DNA from: Floccularia luteovirens
Lineage: Eukaryota; Basidiomycota; Agaricomycetes; Agaricales; Squamanitaceae
NCBI GenBank assembly: GCA_009739215.1
Contig: VSJF01000009.1
Span: 62,001-126,000, forward strand
DNA length: 64,000 bases
Direction of reading: 5' to 3'
Part shown: positions 25,145 through 37,299 of the stretch, in pieces
Layout: every line of letters starts with the position of its first letter
Numbering within the stretch: the stretch's first letter is position 1
Translations under genes and position numbers: made by a program
The notes under the pieces: generated by a model
The model's input: the letters and a program-made list of their open reading frames with translations, nothing else
Told to the model about the DNA's origin: nothing
The model's database searches: none

Positions 25145-25950
25145 TTAAGCAGCAGTTGTGACGGGACGAGTGTCAGCTGCGCGGGTTTCTGGGAAAGTAC
25201 CGGCGCGATCCCGACGACCGTGTGCGGCACCACCGAGACCATGTCCGTTGCGCTTCATGTTCCACAAGGTTGCAAGGATAAGGAATGTCGTGAAGCCGAA
25301 GCAAATCCAGGAGAATGCTTTGATTGTCTCCAAAATACGGCAAGTCTCGAATGAACCACGGCACCATTTCAGATTTGAGAATCGGTGCTATAAGATGTAA
25401 TGAGTTAGTAAGAATGATACAATACCAACGGAAAACGGGTGGCTTACAGTGGTGATGGCAGCGCCGACGAGATACATGACCCAGATGGTGAAGAGACCAA
25501 TCAGTTCAGCGCCCCAAGTTGACATGACACCAAGACTGAGATGGCCGGCAAGAATTGCGATGCTGTTGAAAAGTATTTTTTTGAGTATCGAAGAAGATTC
25601 AATTCAGCTCCTTTGGAGTACTCACAACCAGATAGACCACATAATTGCCAATGCACTGGTAACAATCAATTCCACAATGATTGCATCTATGAGACATATG
25701 TTAGAAAACGCATCAGGTAGGAAAACATAAATGCGACAAACCATAGAAGTCGAATGATGAGGTGAGAATATCTCCTGTCTTGGATGATTCTGTGTGGTGT
25801 ACTCTGAAACCTGTCAACCCCAATAGCACTACTGATGTTGCAAACTGAAAGGTAGAACAAGAAAGGTTAGGAGAGTGTCAAAGAGATTATCGAAGAGGGA
25901 ATACATACCAAGATAGCGTAGAGCGCTGAGCGAACTGGATGGAAAGCCAT
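25145..25950 (-). CDS. MARVEL-type four-helix membrane protein, copy 1
   Basis: The start at 25950 (MAFHPVRSALYAIL) opens helix 1. Following exons give LLGLTGFRVHHTESSKTGDI, IIVELIVTSALAIMWSIWL (helix 2), IAILAGHLSLGVMSTWGAEL running into IGLFTIWVMYLVGAAITT (helix 3), SNLKWCRGSFETCRILETIK and AFSWICFGFTTFLILATLWN (helix 4), then a basic tail NMKRNGHG...RPVTTAA-stop. This four-helix plan with two Cys in the loop before the last helix is the agaricomycete 'Marvel domain' family, probably acting in membrane organisation. Five to six exons are implied. A paralogue lies about 1.3 kb upstream in the same orientation. Confidence 0.75.
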
Positions 25951-26802
25951 TGCTGTGGGCTGAGGAGACTTGGTATTGAACTTGAAATGTCGTAAGTCGT
26001 AATGGCGAAGTATTGAGGGGTTGGACGCACTCCTTTTAAAGAGGTTCTGAAAACCCAATTTTGTTGTTTGTTGATCAGATTACAAAAAATCCGAAGGCCG
26101 CCGCAATCTCCAACACTATAGAATACGAGACATTGTATGACGCCAAGTGTGGTGTCACAACCGGGATGCCGAATACAATGTAATAGGGCTAGCGAATGAA
26201 GTGGAAAACGTGCGAACAAAGCGTACAGATCATGTTCTCGAGTATTAGCATCTCCGTTCGGAGCAGCTTCAACGTGGATCCAGGGTATGATATGAACGCG
26301 AAGATGCTCTCGTAACCGTCTAAAAACTAAGCGGTAGATCCGATACCGAGGGAAAACTGTTTACTTTGAAATTTGAGGACCGGAGCGTTGATCATAGCCC
26401 CTAAATAAAGCTAATATGTGGATTGATTAGTCATGTGACTGCTATGTTCTATTGTTTTTGGTTTCAACAGCTCCAGCCGGACTCCGGGTTGCGCTATCGA
26501 GAAGACAACACCTGACTGCCTCTAGCCTAGCCTCGACGCTAATCGAAATCAGCTGAGCTCGGTATACGACGGTATTCACCTGAACAACATTTTCTCTCAG
26601 TTCCTAGGTAAACCATCGTGGTTGACTCACTGCACAGGGAAAACAAATGTAAACTCGGCCCGCACCATGATTAGACTGACAGAACCTGACTGTACTGCTG
26701 ACACTTCTAAACATTGACATTCTATCATTCTCTCATCGTCCCATCATATCAAACCCTTCCATTTGCCGTTTATTCGTCCCCTAGCTTATTCTCAACTCCC
26801 AC

Positions 26803-26965
26803 ATGTCAGAAAAAGGAAGAACTGTAACCGGCGCACTGGGTGCTACCAGCAGTAAGTTCGGTGCATATTAGACTATCCTCTTCCCACCGTACACAGTCTT
26901 CTGACACCTTATCACACACATGACACCCCCTAGGCCTGATCCGCCTTAGTGAAGTAATACTCTGA
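26803..26965 (+). CDS. very short two-exon ORF or gene remnant
   Basis: ATG at 26803 opens MSEKGRTVTGALGATS. After a canonical intron (26852-26933, GTAAGT...CCCTAG) the frame continues SLIRLSEVIL and stops, giving about 26 residues. The beginning resembles small Gly/Thr-rich fungal proteins that start MSxKG, and the rest would then be missing, so a truncated gene is possible. It lies between the two MARVEL-type genes on the opposite strand. Confidence 0.25.
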
Positions 26966-27235
26966 ACATCGAAGGCTTCTGAAGAACATCCTCGCTGTTA
27001 GATTCTTTCGATCGGACAAAGATCTCTTCCCCAGATACCAGGCTCTTTGATCTTCCACTTCCTCTCCGTGGTTCACAATTCGGTGCCACCTTCATCCACA
27101 ACCGACAACGTCGGGCATTCATGTTCCGTTCGCACATTTAGGAGAAAGGTCTCATGTGGTCAAAATCCAATTATAGTTCATTATTTACCGCTATGATGTT
27201 AACGAGTCCGACACATTCTACCAATTAATAATTCT

Positions 27236-28041
27236 TTAAGCACGACTGTCTCGATATCTACTGGTCCTCGGATCCCACCGACCATGGAGAGGTTCCTTGA
27301 ACCCACTGTTCGCTAAACTGAACAGCACACTTATTACCAAGATGGCTGTGAGCACGATCCAACCTATCCAACAAAAGGCAACTAGCGCAGTCAGGAGGCG
27401 GCATGCATGGAATTCCTGACAAAACGAGAGGTCCCCCCAGATAGACTTGATAGGTCATCAGACGTCATACTTCACACACACGGTTCTTACTCTGGTAGAA
27501 AATGACTCACACTAGCGATGGCGGCGCCTATGAGCCAGAAGATCCATAGTACTGACAATCCGATAATTTCTCCGCGGAACAGGGACACAAAACGATTTTC
27601 AGCTCGCGTATGAATCGAATGAATACTAGTTTTCAAACAAAAAAACGCCCGTCAGTTTCATTTTTGTCTAGACGAACATGGCAATCTTTGCATCGAACAT
27701 ACATGAAAATGGCCCAGGGCATAGTAATCAATGTTGTGAACAAAATCTCCGCAACGATAGGATCTTTGGTGTGAAAAGATGATCGGTTTTCAAGGGTGAG
27801 CTTTCAATTAGTAGAAGTTCTTACCATAGAACGATCTCCCGCCGTTCAGCGGATCCCCGGGAGGCAGATGTGTGGTGTATCTCAATCTTGCGGCAGACAA
27901 TCCGAAGAGTACTAGGGAAAAAAGGGCCTACAACCCATTGTCATCGGTGGATTTTCGCAGAAGCGCCGGTTATTGATAGGGACTATTACTAACCAATGCA
28001 ACATATAACCCAATACGTAGAGGTGGTATATCGAAAAACAT
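27236..28041 (-). CDS. MARVEL-type four-helix membrane protein, copy 2
   Basis: The start at 28041 gives MFFDIPPLRIGLYVALV (helix 1). Next come ALFSLVLFGLSAARLRYTTH with LPPGDPLNGGRSFYD, then PIVAEILFTTLITMPWAIFM (helix 2), IHSIHTRAENRFVSLFRGEI followed by IGLSVLWIFWLIGAAIAS (helix 3), IWGDLSFCQEFHACRLLTAL followed by VAFCWIGWIVLTAILVISVL (helix 4), and the tail FKEPLHGRWDPRTSRYRDSR-A-stop. The GGRSFYDPIVAE and EPLHGRWDPR blocks are the standard form of this family, so this copy is closer to consensus than its neighbour. Same orientation and exon plan as copy 1 indicate an old tandem duplication. Confidence 0.8.
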
Positions 28042-29178
28042 TTGTAAAGATGATGATGTCTAATATTCCGTCAAGCGTCGGGCGGAAATGATTGTAGGTG
28101 TAAGAGAGTAAAGTTGAAGGAGCTGGGGGAGGGTAGCAGGGTGCTTTAAGCTAATGACGACGATGAAAGCCATGTGTGCTCCACGAAATACCACAACCCA
28201 GCACCACTGTGCCTCGTTTTTTTCATTCAAATTAGTGATCACAATATGTGTGGTCGTGGCGTCGTGGCTACTGTGTGTGTATGATGATATCCCACTTGGC
28301 GCTGAGACACGGTTCACGACCAATTCTCACCCCTCCCCGCTCTTACCATTACAATAAATGTCCTCTATAATCGATACCGTTAACCTAACTTCTTTGCAAA
28401 TAATGTACACACTATTGTTCCTCAATAACTAAGTGTAAAATCCCCAATTAGCCTGTACACATGTTGATTGTCCATCACATCAAGATGTGCGCAATCAATG
28501 CAAGCTGTATACCACATTTTCAACAAACACATTGCCTTACAACGGTGTTAAGGGGTGTTGCTTGATGTGATGATGCGAAAACTAAATGAAGGTTCGTCAC
28601 CATATTATCATAGCATAGATCATACATCATCAAGGTCTCCGCCTCAGCCCCATCTCTGTATTCCTGTGCAAGTCATACAGTCTTTGATATGATGCCATAG
28701 TCCTTCTTTATTGTTCACCGAAACCGCTTGTCAATCCCAGGCTCAGGGTCGTTTTTAGTCATTCCACACAAAGAGTAGAGAGCACTGCTTTTTAGCGATC
28801 CGACTAACCCAAAAGTTGTCTAGACTCTGGAGCAGCACTTCCTCTCCAATCTACATAAAAGGTTTGCCGATCAACATTGACAAGGACCAGGTTGGAAGTT
28901 TGTCCACTGTCCACCCCAGTTATATATGCGTTCAAGCGGGGGTGGAGCTCTTTCACACGTCCTAGAAAATTGTTTGATCCAGATCTAACTGGGTACCCTT
29001 CCTCTTATCTACTCCAAGACTTTCTGTGTTATCATCAGAGCATATAATCCACATATGTGCGGGGAAAAAAAATGCCTTTGGCAATTTCAGATACGCTCAA
29101 CATGGAGATTTTGCTTTGTTACAAATCGTCGCCTGCTGGTGTATAAAAACAAAATATGCTGCTCTTCGGACTACTTAT
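28042..29178. other. intergenic region, nothing recognised
   Basis: Short AT-rich non-coding sequence between the MARVEL-type gene start and the 3' end of the DUF1479 gene. No phase-consistent exons, repeats or RNA genes seen. Confidence 0.45.
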
Positions 29179-31002
29179 TTAATTCGAGGGTTCGAATCCA
29201 AACATCATACGACCTTCTTGGGTCTTTACATCTTCCAAAGTAGCCCGACCTGAAAACCTGGATTCACCTTCTCCCCCTGGAAAGTCGCTGTTTACACATA
29301 ATTAGTCCTTATACACGGCAAAAAGGTTTAATATATGCGTACGGTGCAGGTAGCCCAGAGACAAAGTTCTCTCGTTGGTCACGTAAGTAAACCCCACTGA
29401 AATATTAGATTAATCAGAATGTTTTTTATAGGCCATACTTGATTTCTTTACTTTTTCTGAGTGAAAGGAACAGCAGGGATATATAGGACAGAAGAGTCAC
29501 CAACACCCTGGTGCTGCGCCTCCACTGCATGTACCACGTCACAATGCCCTGGGAGAACATATCAAGCTGCTTGTAAAGAGAAAACACGATGGACCGGCAT
29601 GGGCTTACAGTATACTTGATCGCCAGGCTCTACCCTGGAGATTGACATCATCGTCTCATTAAGTCTCAAATGCGGATGCGTTTTCTCATTCAATTCTTGC
29701 GTCTTCCCGATGCTACTCCCGGGGAATGTGGAACTGTCAATATCGACTTCCCAGTCCTCGAAGCGCAGGGACGATGACAATGGATTGCGGGGACGGAAAA
29801 AACGGGCGAAGAATGATATAAGCGGTCGCAAGTGACAGCATGGGAAGAACTCGTAGGGTGCCTTCGTTAGGGCCCGTACTTGACAGTGACGTCCACCCTT
29901 GCCATGGCCGGAAGATGGAACACGCGTTTCTGAAACAACGTGGCAATCAGTAACACACAGTAGTTTAGCGCATGGGAGAGTCAAGTACGAAGTATGATCT
30001 AATTCGTGGTTAGCCAATGTTCTGGGCGTCGCATCAAATGGATTATGAGCTCTCCAGGAACTTCCTCCTTCAAGTATTTTGCCAAAAGCAGCACGAAACC
30101 CAGGGTCCTCCCAGCGTTCAGCAGAGCCCCAGTCGATATGTGGACCCAGTGCAAATTTGGCATCTCCAGGTTGCCGAATGCGTAGCCTATCAAAATAAGA
30201 GATAGGTGCGTTGAGGTCAATTTCCTCCTTCGGCTTTGATGTTTTCCATAGTGAAAGCAGTGCACGTTGAGTATTGACGATCTCGGGGTTTGTGCGGGCG
30301 GCAACTTGAGCCTTGGAGTTGTATAATTCAAACACCTGTATATTATCAGGAGGAAAACCTGTGTGTTTGTTAGAGATGGTTATGGGTTATCATGTTTTCA
30401 TATACACGTGCCTTTGACTTTGTCGACATTGTCATTGACGTATTGTTTGATGGATTCTTTCCATGATAGTGCTGTCTGTGTAGAGATATACAATTTAATT
30501 GATGTAGTAGTAGTTGTGAAGGTATACCTCTTTTTGCACAGCTCCAGTGATAACCACAACCCCCGTTGCTTTAATTTGATCCACTTGATCCTCCGTCATC
30601 CCATTCTTCACACTTGAATAACTCATTCGAGGGATCAACTACCATAGAAACTCTAGTCATTTGCTTGAATATACCAGTAGCAATAAGGTCACCCACATCT
30701 GTACGCTTCGAAGTTATCACTTCGACTGCTCCCTCCAGATCTCGTAACACCTCTCTCCAGCTCTCAACAAGCGAGTCTTTCCATAGACTCTTCTTCAGAT
30801 CAGCAAATCTCTCTGGAAGATGAGTGTGCTTCTCGTCCGTCAATGAAGTGAAGATAGACGCTATGGAGCCTTCTTCCCTAGGCTGTCTACGAACAGCATG
30901 ACTTGCTGCAAACCTCCTATGACTACGGGTTAATTTAGCCCTGATTGCGCAAAGTCCGGTCCTAGTATGGTTTGGAAACGTTGCTGGGGTGACATGCAAC
31001 AT
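29179..31002 (-). CDS. DUF1479 (YbiU-like) Fe(II)/2-oxoglutarate-type dioxygenase, apparent frameshift
   Basis: The start at 31002 (MLHVTPATFPNH) gives a basic, Arg-rich N-terminus that could target mitochondria. A TTG at 31014 is not a start. Family blocks follow: LPERFADLKKSLWKDSLVES, LIPRMSYSSVKNGMTEDQVD, IKATGVVVITGAVQKE, RLRIRQPGDAKFALGPHIDW with the HxD metal motif at 30132-30140, GSAERWEDPGFRAAF, CSIFRPWQGWTSLSSTGPNE, the distal His region YWHCDVVHAVEAQHQGVGDS, SVLYIPAVPFTQKK and the end DFPGGEGESRFSGRATLEDV running to FGFEPSN-stop (29179-29181). All junctions splice in phase except one place: at the six-A run 29797-29802 the frame must shift by one base to pass from AYIILRPFF to RPRNPLSSSL. 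The substrate is unknown. Confidence 0.82.
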
Positions 31003-32639
31003 TGCAAACCGCAACTATATTTGCTCTTGAACTCGTGTGCCCATTTTATATAAAAGGGCATAGATCATGTGGATAGTAATCGCGGTGCTTTCATTGGAAG
31101 GGTCATCCATTTGGAATACAAGTGCCGGTACGTACATGAACTCATATTCAACGTTGAATATTGAATATTGGCGTCGGGACTGTCCAGTAACTTTAGATCT
31201 GGAAGGGCGACAAACGGTGGGATAAGGTAGTTGTCATCAAGCTGTGCTGAGTGTTCAGCTGAATCATGTGATCCAAATTGAATTCACGAATTTCCACAAA
31301 AATATGGGAAGGGCAAACCATCCAATCACTAATCACTCTCCGTAAGATTTTTTCTTACCTTCAGGTCTGCCTGGAGGTTCAAAAGTTTATTTTTCCGGTG
31401 TCAATCTGTTTTCTCCATCATGCTAGAGGCTGAATTTCTAGGCGACTAGATGGCACGGTCAGTATTTGCACCCCGCTTGCCGCTTTTTGCACGACTCATA
31501 CCACTTGGGTTGTCACTTGCGAGCCTTCGGAATGTCGTGCCCGGGGCACTGAACGGGGTTCCATGGCTTGATATTGTGAGCTTTTTCCTTGTAATTAAGA
31601 AACACAAAATATTCATTTTTGTTGTCAAAACAGCATGCCAGCAAAAGTTTAGTTTTGATCATCTTTGACTTTCACTGTCTTTGAATTCGGCTTTGAGTAT
31701 TTTCAAGTGTCTTTATCATTAGACTTTGAATGTCTTTGACTTTTGGATGTTGCAGCTATCTCTAACTAGTTTCCGACTCTGCAAACTCTTGAAGCTACTG
31801 TATGACCGGAACTCTCGGTACGACCAGAAAGAAGGGTTACCTTCAGAACCTTTCCAGTTTGGAAAAACCGTTACATTTTCCTCCAGCATACACGACATGT
31901 AAGTTCTCACAAATGGCAACACAATCAATCGTATCAATGGCGAGACACGTAAGGTAAATGGACATGGGCACCTTACGACCAAATGCTAGTCCTAGTTCAC
32001 TGGTCCAATTCTAAATTATTTACACCCAAGAGATGTTGCGCATAGTTAAATCTATCAGCGCATTTATCATCAACATAACCTCATTTTCTGCAACAACGGT
32101 GAGCCTTTGCGTCTTCCATTTTACAACCGCGGACAAGTAAAGCCCACGAATTTGACATTTTCGGAGGTGGAATATTTCACAAAATCCTGACTGCCGATCC
32201 AGACCATCAAAACACATAACTACTACTTATCTGACGCTTTTGAGGTAGTGCTCCTTTAGAACTAACATCTTTTGTGTCTCCTTACGGGTTTGATATGTTA
32301 CTCAGCCGTGTCGCTCCTCGCTCCTTCTAACATCTTCGATGTCCTCAATGAGAACTTGCATCTGACAGACTGTCTAGGGTGTTACTGCTACTGAGATGAG
32401 GGTTGAATGCAAGAATTGTGACCCAAGCTTGAGAAATTGATTATGATCACATTGAAAGATAATTACAAGTACACTTAAGTCTTGCTTGGAATATCGATGG
32501 GCTACAGTTTTCCAATTTGTACGAAATTTCTCATAAATAAAAAATGTTACACAATCTGAAAACTCCAAGTCTTAATTATAAATAGATGAATGGATGGCAA
32601 AGGGTGCGGGGGATACTACTGTATCATTTATCTAGAACG
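31003..32639. other. 1.6 kb gene-free region
   Basis: Short open frames only, with no motifs or phase-consistent exons. It forms the spacer between the dioxygenase gene and the first duplicated DUF6534 unit. Confidence 0.45.
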
Positions 32640-35270
32640 CCGAGATCAACAAGTCAATTGACTAGTCCTGAAAGATCGTATTAGAAAAAAAAATCAATTA
32701 ACAATCCCAATCTTAAACCCCTACAAGTTAAATTGTGTGCCAATCTTGGAAGACTGCATTCCTTGCTTTTGCATGTATTTCCTTGAATTGAGTCTGATGG
32801 ATTTCAATTAGTTGAGGGCTAAGGTGCGACAATATGGGATTTTACACAGCTAGAATGGAGTTTATGTACACTAGAAATGATTGATTTCAGCTGGTACTTT
32901 GCGTACTTCGGAATTTTGCAAATATTCACTTACGCTTGGAATGAATCATAATAGCACCCAAGTAAACGAGATTGTCTTGCATGGCTACAATCTGTAAAAT
33001 CAAGTAAAGATATGAATCTGAGAAACTGGGAAAGTTTTCGCACACATATCATGCAAACAGCACTGAAGAAACTAGAAATAAAGAATAAAAGACAAATAAG
33101 AGTGAGGACACATTTGGACTGACCTTGTCAATGCTCCTGTATGTACAGTATACCACACCAGCAAATTTAACATAGAGTCAGTCCTATCATAGATAATTTA
33201 ATTGTTAGACAAATTCATCTTATGTGCGTGCATTTAAAACAGACCTGCTAACACCCGTTCTACTCTTGCGTAAGCACCACACGAGCGACCCAGTAATCGC
33301 GATATCAAGAACAACGTTCAGTGAAAATCCCAAAATTAGAAGCCACTATTCGAGCATAGGGGATGTTAGAGGGGACTCTCGGAGAGTGCATTTTGTTTAC
33401 CGTAATTTTGTGCAAATTGCTGAATTTAGTCAACATAATCCTTCGAAGAATAATATTATAAGCTGGTTCAAAATATAGTAAATGTGTGAATATACGTTTT
33501 AGTGCAAGATGCTGCCCAGTCTTTTCAGTAGAGGTAAACAGTAGTTTCCAAATCAGCGACTTACCAAATACTATTCCTGTTGATAGGTGCGCTCAGTCTG
33601 GTGTGAATAAGTAGGACAAAATGACTAAAATACCAAAATGGATGGCTAACAGTACAACCTTGGTAGTCAGTGTAAGCAAGTTATTTCAAATATCAAGAAA
33701 ATGGTATGTTACTAAAATTTCTACGAGTAGCGTATTTTTCTTCCTTACTGCCAATTCACCTTGTTTAGAATAAAATATAAGTTTCGGGGAATAGACACAT
33801 ACAAATGTAGAGTCTCCATATATAGAATCTATGATAGTCATGTCATTAGCATAATGGCATTACAACGAACAAAAGAGTTATGAATTCTCACCCACTTGCC
33901 ATCAATTCCACTGCCATCTATGATATCGAAAGTCACAAAGCAGAAAAAAGCCCATGACAAAGAGTGAGAATACCGTAGCATTGTTTACAACCTTTAATAT
34001 ATCATTAAAAGAAAATCTCAGTGACAGCAGTAGACAAGCTTACTGCTGGTGGCCTTGAAATACAACCAATAATCCAGTCATCAATTGGCTAAAATAAAAA
34101 TACTGAAGAAAATCACCATCCCATAATATCAAGGCCTAGGATATTTGTATGGCAGAGAATCGTGTAGAAATAGCTATATAAAGTCATTAGACTCCTAAAT
34201 AGTTATATGATTATATGTAACTAACCTTCCGTAAATGCATGCAGCGACATGCAGAATATCAAGTATCCTGGAGGAGGTCAGCCATTAAAGATAACATAGA
34301 ATATTTCCCTCAATTTACCAAAGAATAGCTACCTGGAAGAAGTTACTATCAATTGAGGCCTGAATTATAAAATCACACATACAAAAATTTTTAGCCATAT
34401 TGTATCATGATGATTATACAAGCGGAAGTAGCGGTATGTTTGGTGGGTCGTCAATCCAAATAACCTAAGAGTTTTACCATCAATACATCTCATTTCCGAA
34501 CGGGAGTAAAAAGAACTAACATTGACGAAATAAATGTTGCAATGAAGATAGAACCTATTGCAGGTCTGAATGCTTGAAACAACCTATGAATTGGTTGAAG
34601 AGCTTGATCCATGGTTTTGTATATAAATTCTTGTACCACGATAACAGCTGTTTAAATAGATCTTTGGGGGTGGATAATCTTCCCATAGGGTCTAGGGTGC
34701 CATGGGGAAAGTGTTCATTATTAAATTGTTAAATCAAGATGGCAAGCAATCTCTGATGAACCGTTACTTAAATGCGATGATAAGAAGCTTCCGTTATTAT
34801 TCTGAGTCTCATTGATAAGGGAAGATTTGGCTGTTAATCCATCACCAAGATGGCTGTTCCATAGCATTATACGCAATGCTCATCAGTGTGTTCAGTTAGG
34901 ACAGGAAGTTCTGCATGAATCTGGCATGAATCAATTGTTATAGCAGATGCATATCACACAGGTTAGCCAGACAGGAAGAGTATCGTATGGCCGTTTGGTT
35001 GTAAAATACTAGGGCATGATACGATAGTGATCGATGATCCCAGAAACATATCTATGATGGGTGATCAGTACGAGTTATCAATGTGACCTGTATCGGCAGT
35101 TCTTCTTTTATAGGGGGTGTGATGAATCGTACATATTGAGTGTATAAAAACATACATAGACCGGAATGGCAAAATAGCTTACTTTTGCCTAGGACAACTT
35201 AAGTATCTATCAAGTGTTTTGCGCAGACTTCTCGGGATATAGTAGTCATTTATTGTCACTCACCAACGTC
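32640..35270. repeat. duplicated unit, copy A (gene plus promoter)
   Basis: This segment is similar along most of its length, introns and upstream DNA included, to 59080-61640, and its 5' part also to 35760-36520. Shared non-coding landmarks include CCTTGCTTTTGCA (32757 versus 59347), TTTACACAGCTAGAATGG (32842 versus 59426), and TAGGGTCTAGG upstream of the gene start (34688 versus 61256). Similarity in non-coding DNA implies recent segmental duplication rather than conserved coding alone. Confidence 0.75.
32721..34612 (-). CDS. DUF6534-family seven-helix membrane protein, copy A
   Basis: The start at 34612 (MDQALQPIHRLFQAFRPAIG) opens helix 1 (SIFIATFISSML). Many small exons follow: LFGLTTHQTYRYFRLYNHHD, PQLIVTSSR, LDILHVAACIYG, YFYTILCHTNILGLDIMGW, PIDDWIIGCISRPPA, VNNATVFSLFVMGFFLLCDF, LNVVLDIAITGSLVWCLRKS followed by RTGVSR (the family-typical helix VI with KSRTG loop), IVAMQDNLVYLGAIMIHSK, VYINSILAV and RLNSRKYMQKQGMQSSKIGT, ending QFNL-stop at 32721. 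Exons are as short as 35-60 nt, which is usual for this family and explains the lack of any long frame. No disrupting stop was found in the blocks I reconstructed. The role is unknown; membrane receptor-like or transporter-like functions are speculative. Confidence 0.72.
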
Positions 35271-35339
35271 CCTATCTCTCAAGAGTGTGCACCCGAATGC
35301 TTTGTAACATTGGCACTAATACACTCCTTGTAGGGTTGA

Positions 35340-37180
35340 TACATGATGACCTGCCAGCCTTCGGCCTGATAACATTTAATCTAATAAGACAAGGCAATGA
35401 CAACTAAGAATTAATTACTCACAAATCTTCAGTCTTTCGTTCAGCAAATTGTACACCAACACCCGTATTCAGCTCGTAAGTTTGGAGGTCCCCCCTAATA
35501 GACTTTCTGGAATTCAACCTATATGTAGAGATGAGCCGTTATTCACTATAGATTGATGAAGAACAGTTACACTGCAATGACAGAGTTCGTATATAACTAA
35601 TGACCCTGTTTCGGCTCGGATATGTCATCATGATATGACATGATGCTGCTCCTTCTACAGCATTTTAACAACATATACTGTATATTCCCGCATGCAATTA
35701 CTGCGATGACGACCAAATTTGACGTCACAAGCAAAGACCCCATTGGCGTGCCAGGTTTTCATGGAATAAATTAGCATCTCATTTCCGAAGAAAAGTAAAA
35801 AGGACTGACATTGACGAGATGAATCAAAATGGAGCCTAAGGCTGGCCTCAATGCTCAAAACAGCTCATGAATGAGTTGAGGGCTTGATCCATTGTATTGC
35901 AGCCATATATGGGTTCATGTACTGTACCACGGTGAAAAGATGTTCCAATGGGTTCCTGAATTCTCACATACAGTCTCGGGTTCTATGGGGACATATCGAT
36001 TAAAATTAGGTATCAAGATGGGATGTGAACCAAAACAATGATCAAGCTCCTCGTCGCTTGAGAGCTTCTGTTATTCTGAGCTTTACCAATAAGGAGTCTG
36101 CCAGTGTTCAGTTAAGGCTCGGTGTTCTGCATGAATCTGGGCTAAATTGGTCATACTTATATTTCAACAGATAAAACATCTCATAACTCACTAACAGGTT
36201 AGCCTCGCATTGGGAACATGGCCGTTTTGTTGCAAACAGTTGAGTAGCGATGTCGGAAACACATCTATCTCGATTGGTGATCAGTAAGAGCTATGTTTAT
36301 GACTTATTAGCGGTTCTTCTTTGATTTGGAGTGGGAATTGTACACATTGAAGTGTGTAGAAACATAACTTCTCCGGAATTCAAGTGATATAAATAACATA
36401 ATTTTCCTAGAGAGAACTTACTACTAACGGTGTCTGGGATATATAAAGATTTATTTCTTACATTGCTATCTCTGGCCACGGTTGAATTCCAGCCCAAATT
36501 TGTACCAGCCCATCAATAGACATCTTCTCAAGCAGCTTATAATAGTTTTATGAAGGGAAAGAGTCCACGGGCACCGTCCGAGATGGGGTGCTAGAAAACT
36601 TTATCTGGTTCAGGTGTGTGAAATTGTTAAACACAGTCACACATCGAAACTAAGTTAAATAACATGAGTGAAATGAGTGCGTCATGGTGCGTCCCTTAAA
36701 AGAAGAAACTTTCGGGAAATAGACATACATGTTTGAGCCTCCATATATCATATGATAGAATCTATGATAGTCATGTCAATAGAATTGCAACAAACAAAGT
36801 AAAAAAAATTCTCAATGCTTGCCGTTGAATCCGCTGCCATCTATGATCTCAAAAGTCACAAAACAAAAGAAAGCTCATGCCAAGGAGTGCAGAATACTGT
36901 AAGAGGTTCATTGCCTTCAATGCATTAAAAGAAAATCTCACTAAAGGATAGCTGCCTGCAAGAAATTGTTGTCGGTCGAGGCCTGTATTATAACAGAAAC
37001 TTTCAGCCATGTTATGTCATGGCGATTATACAAGCGGAAGTAGCGGTATCATGTTTGGTGGGTAGTTAATCCGAATAACCTAAGTGTTTCATAATCAATA
37101 AATTGGCATCTCATGTCTGAACAGGAGTAAGAACTGACATGGACAAAATAAATATGGCAATGAAAATGGATCCTGGTTCG
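35340..37180 (-). pseudogene. shuffled, decayed DUF6534 fragments
   Basis: Two kinds of fragment lie here. 35340-35600 copies the 3' end of the 37300-39339 gene: RLNSRKSIRGDLQTYELNTG versus RLNSRKSIRRNLQTYELDTG. 35760-35930 copies the first exon region of copy A, but reads MDQALNSFMSCFEH-stop because of an early frameshift. 36680-37140 copies the middle and second exon of copy A, including the GCGGAAGTAGCGGTAT stretch (antisense of YRYFR). The order is not that of a working gene and the connecting exons are missing. The 35930-36520 DNA is a degraded copy of the copy A promoter region. Confidence 0.65.
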
Positions 37181-37299
37181 TTTCTTGTCACTCACCAACA
37201 TTGCTATCTCTTAAGAGTGAGCACCCGAGTAGTTTGCAATCTTTGTAACTACAATATATATCGTGATAACTACAAGAAATGGGGGGAAAGATCTCATAA

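Noticed and set aside
29170..29200. GGTTCGAATCC resembling a tRNA B box
   Set aside because: It is the antisense of the last codons of the DUF1479 gene (FGFEPSN-stop), and no cloverleaf or A box fits around it.
31003..31014. Upstream in-frame extension of the DUF1479 protein
   Set aside because: The extension starts at TTG, not ATG; the first ATG is at 31002.
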